From positions 124,001 to 188,000 of the forward strand of contig NZ_RQYT01000001.1 in NCBI RefSeq assembly GCF_003932785.1: 64,000 bases of DNA. Direction: 5' to 3'. This document shows, in pieces, positions 33,566 to 42,494 of the stretch. The stretch comes from Arachnia propionica (GTDB lineage Bacteria; Actinomycetota; Actinomycetes; Propionibacteriales; Propionibacteriaceae). Each line of letters begins with the position of its first letter. Position 1 is the first letter of the stretch. The translations under genes and the position numbers were made by a program. Under the pieces are notes generated by a model that was not told where the DNA came from, searched no databases, and saw only the letters and a list, made by a program, of their open reading frames with translations.

Positions 33566-35190
33566 GCGCCCACGAAGCGGCCCGCGCCTGGCTGGCCGTC
33601 GACCCTGATCCGGACACCCGAGCCGAGCTGGAACGACTCCTGGCCGAGGATGACCGAACCGAACTCGACGACGCCTTCAGCGGCCCGCTCGAGTTCGGCA
33701 CTGCTGGGCTCAGAGGGCGTATGGGCCCCGGCCCGAACCGGATGAACCGGGTGGTCGTGGCCCAGGCCGCGGCAGGCATCGGTGACTGGCTGGTGCAGCA
33801 CGGCCACGCCGGCGGCCGGGTCATCATCGGTTTCGACGCCCGGCTCAAGTCCCGGGACTTCGCGACGGAGTCGGCGAGACTGCTGGCGGGGGCTGGGTTC
33901 AAGGTGTTGCTGACCGCATCCCCGACCCCGACCCCGGTCGTGGCGTTCGGGATCCGGCACCACGGGTGCGTGGCGGGCATCGTCGTCACGGCCTCCCACA
34001 ACCCGGCCGCGGACAACGGCTACAAGGTGTACCTGGGGGACGGCTCCCAGATCATCCCGCCGACGGATTCCGAGATGGCGACCTGCATCGCCGCCCACAC
34101 CATCGACTCGCTGGCCGATCTGCCCCGCTCCGATGAGTACGGTGTCCTCGGCGAGGAACTGCTCGACACCTACATCGACCAGACGGCGAGGCTGGTGCCC
34201 TCGACGAGCCCGCGCGAGTTGTCGTGGGTGCACACCGCGATGCACGGGGTGGGCGCCCACGCGATGCGACGCCTGAGCGCGGCGGCCGGGTTCGCGGCGC
34301 CGACGGAGGTCGCGGAGCAGGCGGAGCCGGATCCGGCCTTTCCGACGGTGGCCTTCCCCAATCCCGAGGAGGCGGGGGCGATCGACCTGGCACTGGCACG
34401 CGCCGCCGAGGTGGGTGCCGATGTCGTCATCGCGAACGATCCTGACGCCGACCGGTGCGCCGTGGCGGCGGTCGTCGACGGCGGATGGCGCATGCTGACC
34501 GGGGACGAGCTGGGGCTCCTGCTGGGCGACCACATGATCGCCCGCGGCGCCCCCGGGGTGCTGGCGAACTCGGTGGTGTCCTCCCGGGGCCTGGAGAAGC
34601 TCGCCCAGCTGCGGGACCGCCGTCACGTCACCACCCTCACCGGTTTCAAGTGGATCGGCAGGGTGCCGGATCTGGCCTTCGGTTACGAGGAGGCCATCGG
34701 CTACTGCTGCGACTCGGACCGGGTCCCCGACAAGGACGGCCTGTCCGCCGCCCTCATGGTCCTGGAACTGGCCGCCACCCTCAAGGCCCGTGGACTAACC
34801 CTGGCGGATCGGCTCGATGAGCTGGCGGCCGAACTGGGCCTGTTCGCCACGGCCCAGCTGTCCCTGCGGTTCGAGGACCTCAGCCTCATCTCGGCGGCGG
34901 TGGATCGTCTCCGTCAGGCGCCCCCCGCCACCCTTCTCGGGGTGCCGGTGGTGTTCCATGACCTCGCGGAGGGCTCCCCCGACCTGCCGCCGACGAACGC
35001 GGTCATGCTCGTCAGCGACGCGGTCCGGGTGATCGTCCGCCCGTCCGGAACCGAACCGAAGCTGAAGTGCTACCTGGAGGTGTGCCTGCCGAAGGACCGC
35101 ACCCAGATCGGCTCGGCGGCCCGCTTCGCCGCAGCCACCCGCCTGACCACCCTGCGCGAACAGGTCCGCCAGATCCTCGGCGTCGGCTGA
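33562..35190 (+). CDS. pmmB: Phosphohexomutase (phosphomannomutase/phosphopentomutase-like, PmmB type)
   Basis: A 542-residue alpha-D-phosphohexomutase. The active-site serine is in TASHNPAADNGYKVY, the magnesium loop in ANDPDADRCAV, the sugar-binding loop in GYEEAIGY, and the phosphate-binding loop in RPSGTEPKLKCYLE. The pairing with punA suggests it may isomerise ribose-1-phosphate to ribose-5-phosphate, as some members do, or phosphohexoses as its name implies. The start is the GTG at 33562. The upstream extension runs in the punA region out of frame and is not coding. Confidence 0.88.
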   Translation: MSAHEAARAWLAVDPDPDTRAELERLLAEDDRTELDDAFSGPLEFGTAGLRGRMGPGPNRMNRVVVAQAAAGIGDWLVQHGHAGGRVIIGFDARLKSRDFATESARLLAGAGFKVLLTASPTPTPVVAFGIRHHGCVAGIVVTASHNPAADNGYKVYLGDGSQIIPPTDSEMATCIAAHTIDSLADLPRSDEYGVLGEELLDTYIDQTARLVPSTSPRELSWVHTAMHGVGAHAMRRLSAAAGFAAPTEVAEQAEPDPAFPTVAFPNPEEAGAIDLALARAAEVGADVVIANDPDADRCAVAAVVDGGWRMLTGDELGLLLGDHMIARGAPGVLANSVVSSRGLEKLAQLRDRRHVTTLTGFKWIGRVPDLAFGYEEAIGYCCDSDRVPDKDGLSAALMVLELAATLKARGLTLADRLDELAAELGLFATAQLSLRFEDLSLISAAVDRLRQAPPATLLGVPVVFHDLAEGSPDLPPTNAVMLVSDAVRVIVRPSGTEPKLKCYLEVCLPKDRTQIGSAARFAAATRLTTLREQVRQILGVG

Positions 35191-35202
35191 CCCTCAGCCG
35201 AC
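35182..35202 (+). terminator. Tight hairpin across the pmmB stop codon
   Basis: GTCGGCTGA (35182-35190) pairs with TCAGCCGAC (35194-35202) around a 3-nt loop. It includes the stop codon itself. Probable end of the punA-pmmB transcript. Confidence 0.55.
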
Positions 35203-35684
35203 CGTGTTGAGGCCGACGAGGATCGGCCAGTGTTCGGTGGGGGCTCCGCTCCCCCACCCGTCCACCCTCGGCAGCATCACTGTTCCTGAGGCTCAAACCG
35301 GTGGCGGGCGTCGCCGATCTCCTCAAGGCATTGATGACGCCCGCTGCTCACACCGGACCACGCGTGCCAGCGCGCAGTCCATGTCGAGACCTCTGGCACT
35401 CATCCTTCAGTCACCCCCTCCCACCGGCTTCCGCAGCACGCAGATTCGCCTGCCTTGGGCCGGAAACGCCTGCCGATTCTCTTCGCCTGTCCAGTTGGAC
35501 AGGCGAGCCACACCCAACACGGGCGAACCCGGGACAGGACAGGCGAAACCACCACGGTCAGGAAACACCATCCTGGAGGGTCGTGCAGGGGGTAGACCTC
35601 GGGTCAGGGCGACCTTGAAGCCTCCGCTGAACAACCCTCCTGCTCTGACTCTCGTGAGCAACGCCGCAACCGTGCCGACCCCCG
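35203..35684. other. Gene-free stretch of lower GC
   Basis: About 480 bp with no convincing coding frame. Open frames here lack ribosome binding sites and recognisable similarity. It holds the repeat cluster at 35445-35550, and its base composition is visibly less GC-rich than the flanking genes. Confidence 0.6.
35445..35550. repeat. Cluster of TTCGCCTG(C/T)C repeats in both orientations
   Basis: Copies lie at 35445 (TTCGCCTGCC), 35466 (ACGCCTGCC), 35482 (TTCGCCTGTCC) and, inverted, at 35497 (GGACAGGCGA) and 35537 (GGACAGGCGAA). The pair 35483-35492/35497-35506 is a perfect 10-bp palindrome with a 4-nt loop. The core is shared with the inverted repeat at 29411-29452, so this looks like a dispersed REP-type family. 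Confidence 0.6.
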
Positions 35685-36548
35685 CTACTGCTCCGAGAGG
35701 GCACACCGAGTCATCGTGGCCGCAAAACCAGTCGGTTCCCCCTTGAGCAATCTCCTCAGGTCATCAGCTGGACCCTCAAATCCTGCAGCGGAATAATGCG
35801 CAAACATTGCTTTCAGCAGCGCACGGGAACCATGGTCATAACGACGAGCCGCCACCCGGGCCACCAACCACGACGGCCAGCGCTGCACGGAGACGTCATG
35901 TCCCCAGGCGTCAGCCATACGTTCAGCCATCTGCCGCATGGTCAGCCGCTCGGCTCCGGCCAAGGTGTACGTCTGGCGCTCATGCCCGCCCTCGACCAGC
36001 ACGATCGCCGCAGCTCGACCCACGTCGGCCACGTCGATGGGGGTGAACCAGCTGTCGGGCGAAAACGGCAATCGCAACCGCGTTCTTGCCCGGTTGAGGA
36101 AAGCCAAGGCGGTTTGCGCATACATCGCCGGGCGAACTATCGTCCACGACAACGCCGACTCCCGAAGCAGTTCCTCGACCTGCCACTTGCGCCAATGATG
36201 CGGCATGTCAGGTGTCTCGGCGTGCATCACCGAGTGGTACACCAGGCGCACCCCACCCACCCGCGTTGCCGCTTTCATCACGTGCCGACCAAATGCCACC
36301 TCATGCGGGGAATATGTCGGCGGGATGTGATACACCGCGTCAATCCCGGACAGCGCTTCCGTCAACGCCTCGACGTCGGCAAAATCAGCTTCAGCTCTCT
36401 CAACCCCCTCGGGCAGAGAAACCGAGGCCCCGGGTCGGACCACTGCCCGCACCGCTGCTCCACGAGCCACCAACTCGGGAAGTAAGGTTGCGCCCGTCTG
36501 GCCAGCTGCGCCCAGCACAGCGACACGAGGTTGACCGACACGGTTCAT
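35685..36548 (-). CDS. NmrA-like NAD(P)-binding oxidoreductase or regulator
   Basis: A 287-residue atypical short-chain dehydrogenase fold. The dinucleotide motif is VAVLGAAGQTGATLLPEL (GxxGxxG). The later SVMH and WTIVRPAMY segments resemble the NmrA/HSCARG group, and the catalytic YxxxK is not evident. The likely role is NAD(P)H sensing or a reductase of unknown substrate. The start at 36548 follows GGGAGAAGTGAG. GC content and codon use are lower than in neighbours, and it sits alone between pmmB and metG, which suggests horizontal acquisition. Confidence 0.8.
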   Translation of the reverse strand: MNRVGQPRVAVLGAAGQTGATLLPELVARGAAVRAVVRPGASVSLPEGVERAEADFADVEALTEALSGIDAVYHIPPTYSPHEVAFGRHVMKAATRVGGVRLVYHSVMHAETPDMPHHWRKWQVEELLRESALSWTIVRPAMYAQTALAFLNRARTRLRLPFSPDSWFTPIDVADVGRAAAIVLVEGGHERQTYTLAGAERLTMRQMAERMADAWGHDVSVQRWPSWLVARVAARRYDHGSRALLKAMFAHYSAAGFEGPADDLRRLLKGEPTGFAATMTRCALSEQ

Positions 36549-36650
36549 CTCACTTCTCCCATTCGAAGCTGTTGGCATCTTCAGGTTCACTCACCAACCG
36601 ACGCTGCCGCAGCACCACATTCCTACTCATCGGCCGGAATCACGTGCCGC

Positions 36651-38438
36651 CTATCCGCGGATGGGGGCCCAGCTCGGGCCCTCGGTGGCGAGCTTCTCGT
36701 CAAGCTTACGGAACAGCGGGGTCGGCTTGGCCAGCGGGGTCCCGGGGACGATGTCCCGTCGCTCCCAGGTGGCCTGCTGGGCGGCGTAGTCGCCGGTGAG
36801 AATGGGGTAGGTCAGGTCACCGTCGCTGACCTCGACCAGCTCCGGCTGCGCCGCCCACACCCCCTCGTTGCCAAGGGCCTCGAAGATGGCCTGCGCCGCG
36901 TGGGGCAGGTACGGGGTGAGCAGGGTGTTGCAGTCGCTGACCACCTGCAGGGCGACGTGGAGGATGGTGTCCCGACGCGCCGGGTCGTCCTTCTTCTTCC
37001 ACGGCTCCTCGTCGGAGAGGTACTTGTTCGCCAGCGACACGATCCGCATCGCCTCGGTGATCCCCGCCTTGAAACGACGCTCGGCGATGTGCTCACCGAC
37101 GGTGTCGAAGGCCGCTGCCGAGGCGTCGAGCAGTGCCTGGTCCTCGTCGGTGAACTCCCCCGGCTCCGGGATCGCTCCGACGTTCTTGTGGGCCATCGAG
37201 ATGGACCGGTTGACGAGGTTGCCCCATTCGTTGGCGAGCTCGAAGTTCGTGCGGCGGACGAACTCCTCCCACGTGAAGTCCGTGTCCTGGTTCTCCGGGC
37301 CGGCCACGGCGATGAAGTACCGCAGCGCGTCCGGGCCGAACTCGGCGAGGAAGTCGCCGACGAAGATGTTGGCGCCACGAGAGCTGGAGACCTTCGAGCC
37401 CTTCATCGTCATGAACTCCGAACTCACCACCTCGGTCGGCAGCTGCAACTCGCCGAGCTCCGGCTTGATCTCCCCACCCTCGGCCCCCTGACCGTTGGCG
37501 CCGAGCAGGATGCCCGGCCAGATCACCGAGTGGAAGACGATGTTGTCCTTGCCCATGAAGTAGTAGCTCTGCGCGGTCTCGGCGTTCCAGAAGGTGCGCC
37601 ACGCCTCGGGGTCGCCGCTGCGCCTGGCCCATTCGATGGACGCGGACAGGTAGCCGATCACGGCGTCGAACCACACGTAGATCCGCTTCATCGGGGCGTC
37701 GATCCAGCCCTCCAGCGGGATCGGGACCCCCCAGTCGAGGTCCCGGGTGATGGCCCGGGGACGGATCTCCTTGAGCAGGTTGTGGCTGAACTTCAGCACG
37801 TTGGGACGCCAGCCCTCGCGGGTGTCGAGCCACTGGGTCAGCTGCTCAGCCACCTTCGGCAGGTCCAGGAAGAAGTGCTCCGTCTCCACGAACTCGGGGG
37901 TCTCCCCGTTGATCCGGGAGACGGGGTTGATGAGGTCGGCGGGGTCCAGCTGGTTGCCGCACTGGTCACACTGGTCGCCACGGGCGCCGGTGTATCCGCA
38001 GATCGGGCAGGTGCCCTCGATGAACCGGTCCGGGAGAGTGCGGCCCGTCGACGGGGAGATGGCCCCCATCTGCACCTGCGAGAAGACGTAGCCGTTGTCG
38101 TGCAGGGCGGTGAACATCGCCTGCACCACCTCGTGGTGGTTCGGCGTGGTGGTCCGGGTGAAAAGGTCGTAGGACAGGCCGAGACCCTGCAGATCCGTGG
38201 CGATGATCCGGTGGTACCTGTCGGCGCACTCCCTGGCGGTCAGACCCTCCTGGTCCGCCTTGACCTGGATCGCCGTGCCGTGCTCGTCGGAGCCCGAGAC
38301 CATCAGCACGTTGTGCCCGGCCATCCGCATGTAGCGGGCGAAGACATCCGAGGGGACACCGAAGCCGGACACGTGACCGATGTGACGGGGGCCATTGGCG
38401 TAGGGCCACGCCACCGCCGCGAGAACGTCTGCACACAT
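36651..38438 (-). CDS. metG: Methionine-tRNA ligase
   Basis: A 595-residue class I aminoacyl-tRNA synthetase. The HIGH box is intact at residues 19-22 ([10 protein letters not shown]). The KMSKS box is KVSSS ([10 protein letters not shown]), a variant found in actinobacterial MetRS. A four-cysteine zinc knuckle ([18 protein letters not shown]) lies near residue 150. There is no C-terminal dimerisation domain, giving the shorter MetG form. TACAAT stands 7 nt before the ATG. The gene is essential for protein synthesis. Confidence 0.95.
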   Translation of the reverse strand: MCADVLAAVAWPYANGPRHIGHVSGFGVPSDVFARYMRMAGHNVLMVSGSDEHGTAIQVKADQEGLTARECADRYHRIIATDLQGLGLSYDLFTRTTTPNHHEVVQAMFTALHDNGYVFSQVQMGAISPSTGRTLPDRFIEGTCPICGYTGARGDQCDQCGNQLDPADLINPVSRINGETPEFVETEHFFLDLPKVAEQLTQWLDTREGWRPNVLKFSHNLLKEIRPRAITRDLDWGVPIPLEGWIDAPMKRIYVWFDAVIGYLSASIEWARRSGDPEAWRTFWNAETAQSYYFMGKDNIVFHSVIWPGILLGANGQGAEGGEIKPELGELQLPTEVVSSEFMTMKGSKVSSSRGANIFVGDFLAEFGPDALRYFIAVAGPENQDTDFTWEEFVRRTNFELANEWGNLVNRSISMAHKNVGAIPEPGEFTDEDQALLDASAAAFDTVGEHIAERRFKAGITEAMRIVSLANKYLSDEEPWKKKDDPARRDTILHVALQVVSDCNTLLTPYLPHAAQAIFEALGNEGVWAAQPELVEVSDGDLTYPILTGDYAAQQATWERRDIVPGTPLAKPTPLFRKLDEKLATEGPSWAPIRG

Positions 38439-38445
38439 GCGCCGA

Positions 38446-38451
38446 ATTGTA
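38446..38451 (-). promoter_or_regulatory. -10 hexamer of metG, leaderless
   Basis: TACAAT on the minus strand, the closest to the sigma-70 consensus in the set, with a 7-nt spacer to the ATG. Confidence 0.65.
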
Positions 38452-38499
38452 TCGGCCCGGCACCTGCCTGTTCACGCCATGGGAGGGCTCGACGACGGG

Positions 38500-39099
38500 T
38501 CAGGCCCTGGCGTGGCGGAACCCCAGCCATCCGGCCCAACAGCCCACGGAGAAGAACGACACGATCCCGACGCTGCCGCCGATGAACTGGTTGCCCGTCA
38601 CCTCGTCAAGGAGCGGCCACACAACGGCGTAGAACCCCGCCGCCAACCCCGCCCACAACAGAACCGACACGGCCACGCCGCGCCAACCGGCTCCCAGGGC
38701 AGAAGTGCAGACCATGAGGAACAACGCCGTCAGGGGCAGCCCGTAGAAGACGAACAGGGGAACGGCGTCGCGCAGCTCATCCCGCCCGAGCAGGACCCCG
38801 CTGACCCCGGTGAGTCCCGCCCACGCGGCGATGCTCGTGAACGTGGCGAGCACCCCGACGGGGTACACGTGCCGACGCGCATGCCCCAGGCTCACCGCGA
38901 ACCTCGCACCCCACAGCCACAGCATGGCCACGCCGAACAGGGCCGCGACGAGCAGCACGCCCGCCGGTTCCTCGATGGCACCGCGACGGAACCCCAGGAC
39001 CATCCCGACATCAACGAGCCACGGCAGCACCGGCCACCAGAAGCGCCACCCCCATCGGCCGCCGAGAGCGGACAGGATGGGCGTCATCGTCACGTTCAC
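38500..39099 (-). CDS. Integral membrane protein, partner of the ABC ATPase
   Basis: This 199-residue protein has about five to six hydrophobic segments and no recognised domain. The GTG start at 39099 overlaps the ATPase stop (GTGA) and is preceded by GGAGGAACCAG, so the two are translated together. It is probably the membrane half of a small ABC system. The pairing recalls YtrB/YtrC-like exporters, but the substrate is unknown. Confidence 0.75.
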   Translation of the reverse strand: MNVTMTPILSALGGRWGWRFWWPVLPWLVDVGMVLGFRRGAIEEPAGVLLVAALFGVAMLWLWGARFAVSLGHARRHVYPVGVLATFTSIAAWAGLTGVSGVLLGRDELRDAVPLFVFYGLPLTALFLMVCTSALGAGWRGVAVSVLLWAGLAAGFYAVVWPLLDEVTGNQFIGGSVGIVSFFSVGCWAGWLGFRHARA

Positions 39100-39965
39100 C
39101 TGGTTCCTCCAGCATCCTCGGACATGGCCTCGCGCCGGGGTCCGATGAGGAGATCCGCCAGTTCCCGGAGGGTGACCGGCGAGCCCTTCAGACCTCCCTC
39201 GCTGCCGCGCCTCACGACGACGCTGCCGTTGCCGCCGACCCGGTCCAGCCGTCCCAGTCTCGGCAGCCGTGCGATCTGTTCCACCGGGCCCGAGACCCGG
39301 GTGAAGGACGACACGAGCCCGGGCACGGTGTCGGAGGCGATGACCCGCCCGGCCTCCATCATCGCGACCCGGTGGAACAGCGGCTCGGCCTCGTCGACGA
39401 GATGGGTGGACAGCACGAGGGTGCGGGGATGGGCGGCCAGTTCCTCGGTGAGCAGCCGGGTGAAGCGTCGCCGCGCCGGGACGTCGAGGCCGAGATAGGG
39501 CTCGTCGAGCAGGGTCAGCGGCGCCCTGGCCGCCAGGGCGAGGGACAGGAAGGCCGCGGTCCGTTGCCCCCGGCTCACGGCGAAGGAGTAGCGGTTGGCC
39601 GGGACGTCGAACCAGGCGAGGAGTTCCAGGGCCCGTTCCTCGTCGAAGTTGGGGTGCACCCTCCGCAGGTGGCGGATGAGATCCCTGAACCTCAGATCCG
39701 CGCCGAAGGGCCAGTGTTCCGCGGTGAGGAAGACCCGCCCCGAGGCGGCATCCGGCAGCGGCGTGCCGAAGACCCGGGCCTCACCGGAGAAACGCCCCTC
39801 CCGTCCCGCCAGCAGGCGCATGAGGGTGGACTTGCCGGCCCCGTTGCGACCGATGAGGCCGAGCACGGTGCCCGGCAGCACCGCGAGGTTCACCTCCTGC
39901 AGCACCGCACGCGCCCCGAGCCCGACGGACGCGGAGCGCAACTCGAAGGCAAGCTCGTCAGCCAA
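39096..39965 (-). CDS. ABC transporter ATP-binding protein, YtrB-like
   Basis: A 289-residue ATPase with Walker A GRNGAGKST, a degenerate signature SRGQR in place of LSGGQ, Walker B LTLLDEPYLGLD and a switch histidine in LSTHLVDEAE. The SRGQ signature and the small membrane partner resemble the Bacillus YtrB family, usually controlled by a GntR-type YtrA. No such regulator adjoins here. Translation begins at TTG 39965 behind AGAGGA. About 75 C-terminal residues extend past the core domain. Confidence 0.85.
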   Translation of the reverse strand: MADELAFELRSASVGLGARAVLQEVNLAVLPGTVLGLIGRNGAGKSTLMRLLAGREGRFSGEARVFGTPLPDAASGRVFLTAEHWPFGADLRFRDLIRHLRRVHPNFDEERALELLAWFDVPANRYSFAVSRGQRTAAFLSLALAARAPLTLLDEPYLGLDVPARRRFTRLLTEELAAHPRTLVLSTHLVDEAEPLFHRVAMMEAGRVIASDTVPGLVSSFTRVSGPVEQIARLPRLGRLDRVGGNGSVVVRRGSEGGLKGSPVTLRELADLLIGPRREAMSEDAGGTR

Positions 39966-40043
39966 GGGAGTCCTCTCCGCCCGGTCGGTCCCGGGACCTC
40001 ATCATGAATCAACCTGTGTCCCACAGGCAGGGATGAGTCTATG

Positions 40044-40081
40044 GCCAAAGTGACGGGTGGGCACCTGTCCACCCCAAAGTG
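40044..40081. promoter_or_regulatory. Inverted repeat flanked by direct repeats upstream of the ABC operon
   Basis: GGGTGG-8 nt-CCACCC is flanked by two copies of CCAAAGTG (40044-40051 and 40074-40081). A TAGACT hexamer on the minus strand lies just downstream near 40033. It may be an operator for a GntR-type regulator encoded elsewhere. Confidence 0.35.
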
Positions 40082-40121
40082 TCATCCTTTTGCTGAACCC
40101 GGTTGCCCGATTCGCGGTTAC

Positions 40122-40994
40122 TCAGACCGGGGTGACCTGGGCGAACCTCAGCTGCCACCCCAGCGGGGTCTGCTGCCACAGACTGAACCGGAGTCGATCC
40201 CGCTGCCGCCACCTCACCCCGACACACCCGGGCTGGTACTGGTCGATGGCGAGGATCTCGATCTCCGGGTCGTCGAGCGGCTGCCACGCCCCGTGGTCGG
40301 CGTCAATGATCCGCCCGTCCACGGCGTGGGCGACGAAGTCGGGGTGGAGCAGCTCTCTCAGGCGCGCGGCGTCGGTACGGACCGCCGGGTCGAGGAGCTG
40401 CTGGGTGAGGGTGGTGAGCAGCGCCTTGATCCGCAGACTGGCTGTGCCGGGGGTGGTGGGCACCTCGTCCACGACAACGCTGAACAGGTCCGGCTCCGGT
40501 TCCGGTTCCTCGACGGGGGCCGCGGCCGCCCTCGGGGCGCCGAAACCGGGCCCGGTGTCGACGGCGGTGCCGTCGCGGTAGGCGGTGGCGGCGGCACGGG
40601 CCCGCTCGTCGGCGGCCTCGTTGAGCTCATGGCCGGAATGGCCCTTCACCCATTCGAAGCGGACCCGCCTGCCCTGCAGGGCGGCATCGAGTTGCTTCAT
40701 GAGTTCCACGTTGAGCACCGGTTTGCCATCGCCCTTGCGCCAGCCCTTGCGCTTCCAGCCCGGCAGCCATTTCGTGAGCGAGTTGATGACGTACTGGGAG
40801 TCGCACAGCACGAGAAGTTCCTCATCGCTGGCCGCCGTGGCGAGTAGCAGGTCGAGGACCGCCTGCAACTCCCCCATGTTGTTGGTGCCGTGGACCCAGC
40901 CTCCCGCGGCCCAACGCTCCTCGTCGATGTACCAGGCCCAGCCGGCCGGGCCGGGGTTGGCAAGGGACGACCCGTCGGCGGCGGCGACGATCAC
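40122..40994 (-). CDS. RNase HI fused to an NTF2-like (DUF4440) domain
   Basis: This 290-residue protein has an N-terminal ribonuclease HI domain (residues 1 to about 138). All catalytic acids are present (Asp7, Glu42, Asp65, Asp129), with KGHSG (His119) in the active-site loop. After a Pro/Glu linker (about 150-175) the C-terminus (about 190-290) looks like a DUF4440/NTF2-like fold with LLHPDFVAHAVDGR. RNase HI removes RNA from RNA-DNA hybrids. The added domain has no known role. Its GTG start overlaps the add stop (GTGA). Confidence 0.82.
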   Translation of the reverse strand: MIVAAADGSSLANPGPAGWAWYIDEERWAAGGWVHGTNNMGELQAVLDLLLATAASDEELLVLCDSQYVINSLTKWLPGWKRKGWRKGDGKPVLNVELMKQLDAALQGRRVRFEWVKGHSGHELNEAADERARAAATAYRDGTAVDTGPGFGAPRAAAAPVEEPEPEPDLFSVVVDEVPTTPGTASLRIKALLTTLTQQLLDPAVRTDAARLRELLHPDFVAHAVDGRIIDADHGAWQPLDDPEIEILAIDQYQPGCVGVRWRQRDRLRFSLWQQTPLGWQLRFAQVTPV

Positions 40995-42082
40995 GCGGTC
41001 TCCCCGCGGCGCGCGGCACGGTAGGCGGGACGGATGATGCCCTCCACGAGGGCCTCCCGCTCGTCATGGTGGAGGAAGGCGGCCCGCATGGCCGCCACGG
41101 TGGCCTTCTCCACCTCCGCCAGCCCCCACCCGAAGGCCTCGCTCAGCAGCGCGAACTCCCGGCTCAGCGAGGTGCCGCTCATGAGGCGGTTGTCACAGTG
41201 GATGGTGACGTTGAAGCCCAGTTCCGCGAGTCGCCCCACCGGATGTTCCGCGATGGTGGCGGCGATCCCCGTCTGAGTGTTCGACGTGGGGCACACCTCG
41301 AGTGGGATCTGCTGGTCACGCACGTAGGCGGCGAGCCGACCCAGGCGGGGCCTCGGCCCGTGGAGGTCCTCGATGTCCTCGACGATCCTCACCCCGTGGC
41401 CGATCCGCTGCGCCCCGCACAGCTGGATGGCCTCCCACATCGACTCGGGGCCGTCGGCCTCGCCCGCGTGGATGGTGAAGTGGGCGTTGTGCCGCCGCAA
41501 CAGGTCGAAGGACTCCTGGAATCGGGACGGCCGGAACCCGTGCTCGGCGCCGGCGATGTCGAAGCCCACCACTGAGTCGTCCCGATACTCCACCGCCAGT
41601 TCGGCGATCTCGGTGGTCGGGGTCTCGACGTGCCTCATGGCGGTCACCAGCTGGGTGGCGACGATGGCACGGCCGTCCCGTTCGGCCTCGGCCATTCCCT
41701 CGGCGAGGCCGTCACGCACGGCCTCGACGGCCTCCCGCAGGGTCAGCCCCCGTTCCAGGTGCTGCTCCGGCGCCCAGCGCGCCTCCGCGTGGACCACGCC
41801 GTCGGCTGCCTGGTCCAGGACGAACTCCCGGGCCACCCGCACGAGCTGCTCCCGGGTCTGCATGGCGGCGCAGGTGTGGGCGAAGCCCTCGAGGTAGCGC
41901 ACCAGCGAGCCGGAGTCGGCCGCTTCGAAGAACCAACGGCCCAGCGCCTCGGGGTCGGTGGTCGGCAGCTCATGCCCGTTCTCGGCGCAGTGGTCGATGA
42001 CGGTCTGCGGCCTGAGCCCGCCGTCGAGGTGGTCGTGGAGGGCAACCTTGGGCAGGGAACGCAGTTCGTCGACAGTCAGCAT
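40991..42082 (-). CDS. add: Adenosine deaminase
   Basis: This 363-residue amidohydrolase converts adenosine and deoxyadenosine to inosine forms. Zinc ligands appear in KVALHDHLDGG (HxH), IHAGEADGP and, late, CDNRLMSG. The catalytic glutamate is in HAGEA and SNTQTGI closes the site. It is shorter than vertebrate enzymes but normal for actinobacteria. It lies downstream of cdd with a 10-nt gap, yet has its own TAGAAT promoter hexamer 7 nt before the ATG. Confidence 0.93.
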   Translation of the reverse strand: MLTVDELRSLPKVALHDHLDGGLRPQTVIDHCAENGHELPTTDPEALGRWFFEAADSGSLVRYLEGFAHTCAAMQTREQLVRVAREFVLDQAADGVVHAEARWAPEQHLERGLTLREAVEAVRDGLAEGMAEAERDGRAIVATQLVTAMRHVETPTTEIAELAVEYRDDSVVGFDIAGAEHGFRPSRFQESFDLLRRHNAHFTIHAGEADGPESMWEAIQLCGAQRIGHGVRIVEDIEDLHGPRPRLGRLAAYVRDQQIPLEVCPTSNTQTGIAATIAEHPVGRLAELGFNVTIHCDNRLMSGTSLSREFALLSEAFGWGLAEVEKATVAAMRAAFLHHDEREALVEGIIRPAYRAARRGETA

Positions 42083-42089
42083 GCCCGTG

Positions 42090-42095
42090 ATTCTA
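42090..42095 (-). promoter_or_regulatory. -10-like hexamer of add, leaderless, overlapping the cdd stop
   Basis: TAGAAT on the minus strand with a 7-nt spacer. It shares bases 42093-42095 with the cdd stop codon (TAG), so add can be expressed apart from the uptake operon. Confidence 0.6.
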
Positions 42096-42494
42096 CGGGG
42101 CGACGGCTGTCAGGTCTTCCGGCCCGAAGGCCTGGGGCAGGACCTCACTCATCGGCAGGATGCCGAGGGGGGTGTCCACGAGGAGCTCGTTGCCGCCGAA
42201 CTCGAACAGCAGCTGCCGGCACCGCCCGCACGGCATGATCCGCTCCCCCAGCTTGTTGCAGCAGGTGAAGGCGACGAGTCTGCCCCCTCCGGTGGCGTGG
42301 AGTTGGGAGACCAGACCGCACTCGGCGCACAGCCCCACACCGTAGGAGGCGTTCTCCACGTTGCAGCCACTCACGATCCGGCCATCGTCGACGAGGGCGG
42401 CGCAACCCACCTGGTAGTCCGAGTAGGGGGCGTAGGCGTGCTCGGCCGCGGCACGGGACTCCTGGCGGAGTTGCTCCCAGTCGATGTCGCTCAC
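42093..42494 (-). CDS. cdd: Cytidine deaminase
   Basis: This 133-residue zinc hydrolase deaminates cytidine and deoxycytidine. It shows SGCNVENASYGVGLCAE, with catalytic glutamate and first zinc cysteine, then MPCGRCRQLLFEF with the other two cysteines. This is the tetrameric form. The GTG start at 42494 overlaps the permease stop (GTGA), tying it to nucleoside import. Confidence 0.93.
   Translation of the reverse strand: MSDIDWEQLRQESRAAAEHAYAPYSDYQVGCAALVDDGRIVSGCNVENASYGVGLCAECGLVSQLHATGGGRLVAFTCCNKLGERIMPCGRCRQLLFEFGGNELLVDTPLGILPMSEVLPQAFGPEDLTAVAP

Noticed and set aside
35445-35550. CRISPR-like array
   Set aside because: Repeats are only about 10 bp, alternate in orientation, have irregular spacing and no cas genes are near.
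35204-35746. Possible 180-residue protein in the gap after pmmB
   Set aside because: No ribosome binding site or leaderless hexamer, and it runs through the palindromic repeat cluster and into the NmrA-like gene.
36531-38585. A 684-codon plus-strand open frame opposite metG
   Set aside because: metG has all synthetase motifs on the minus strand. The plus frame is a shadow.
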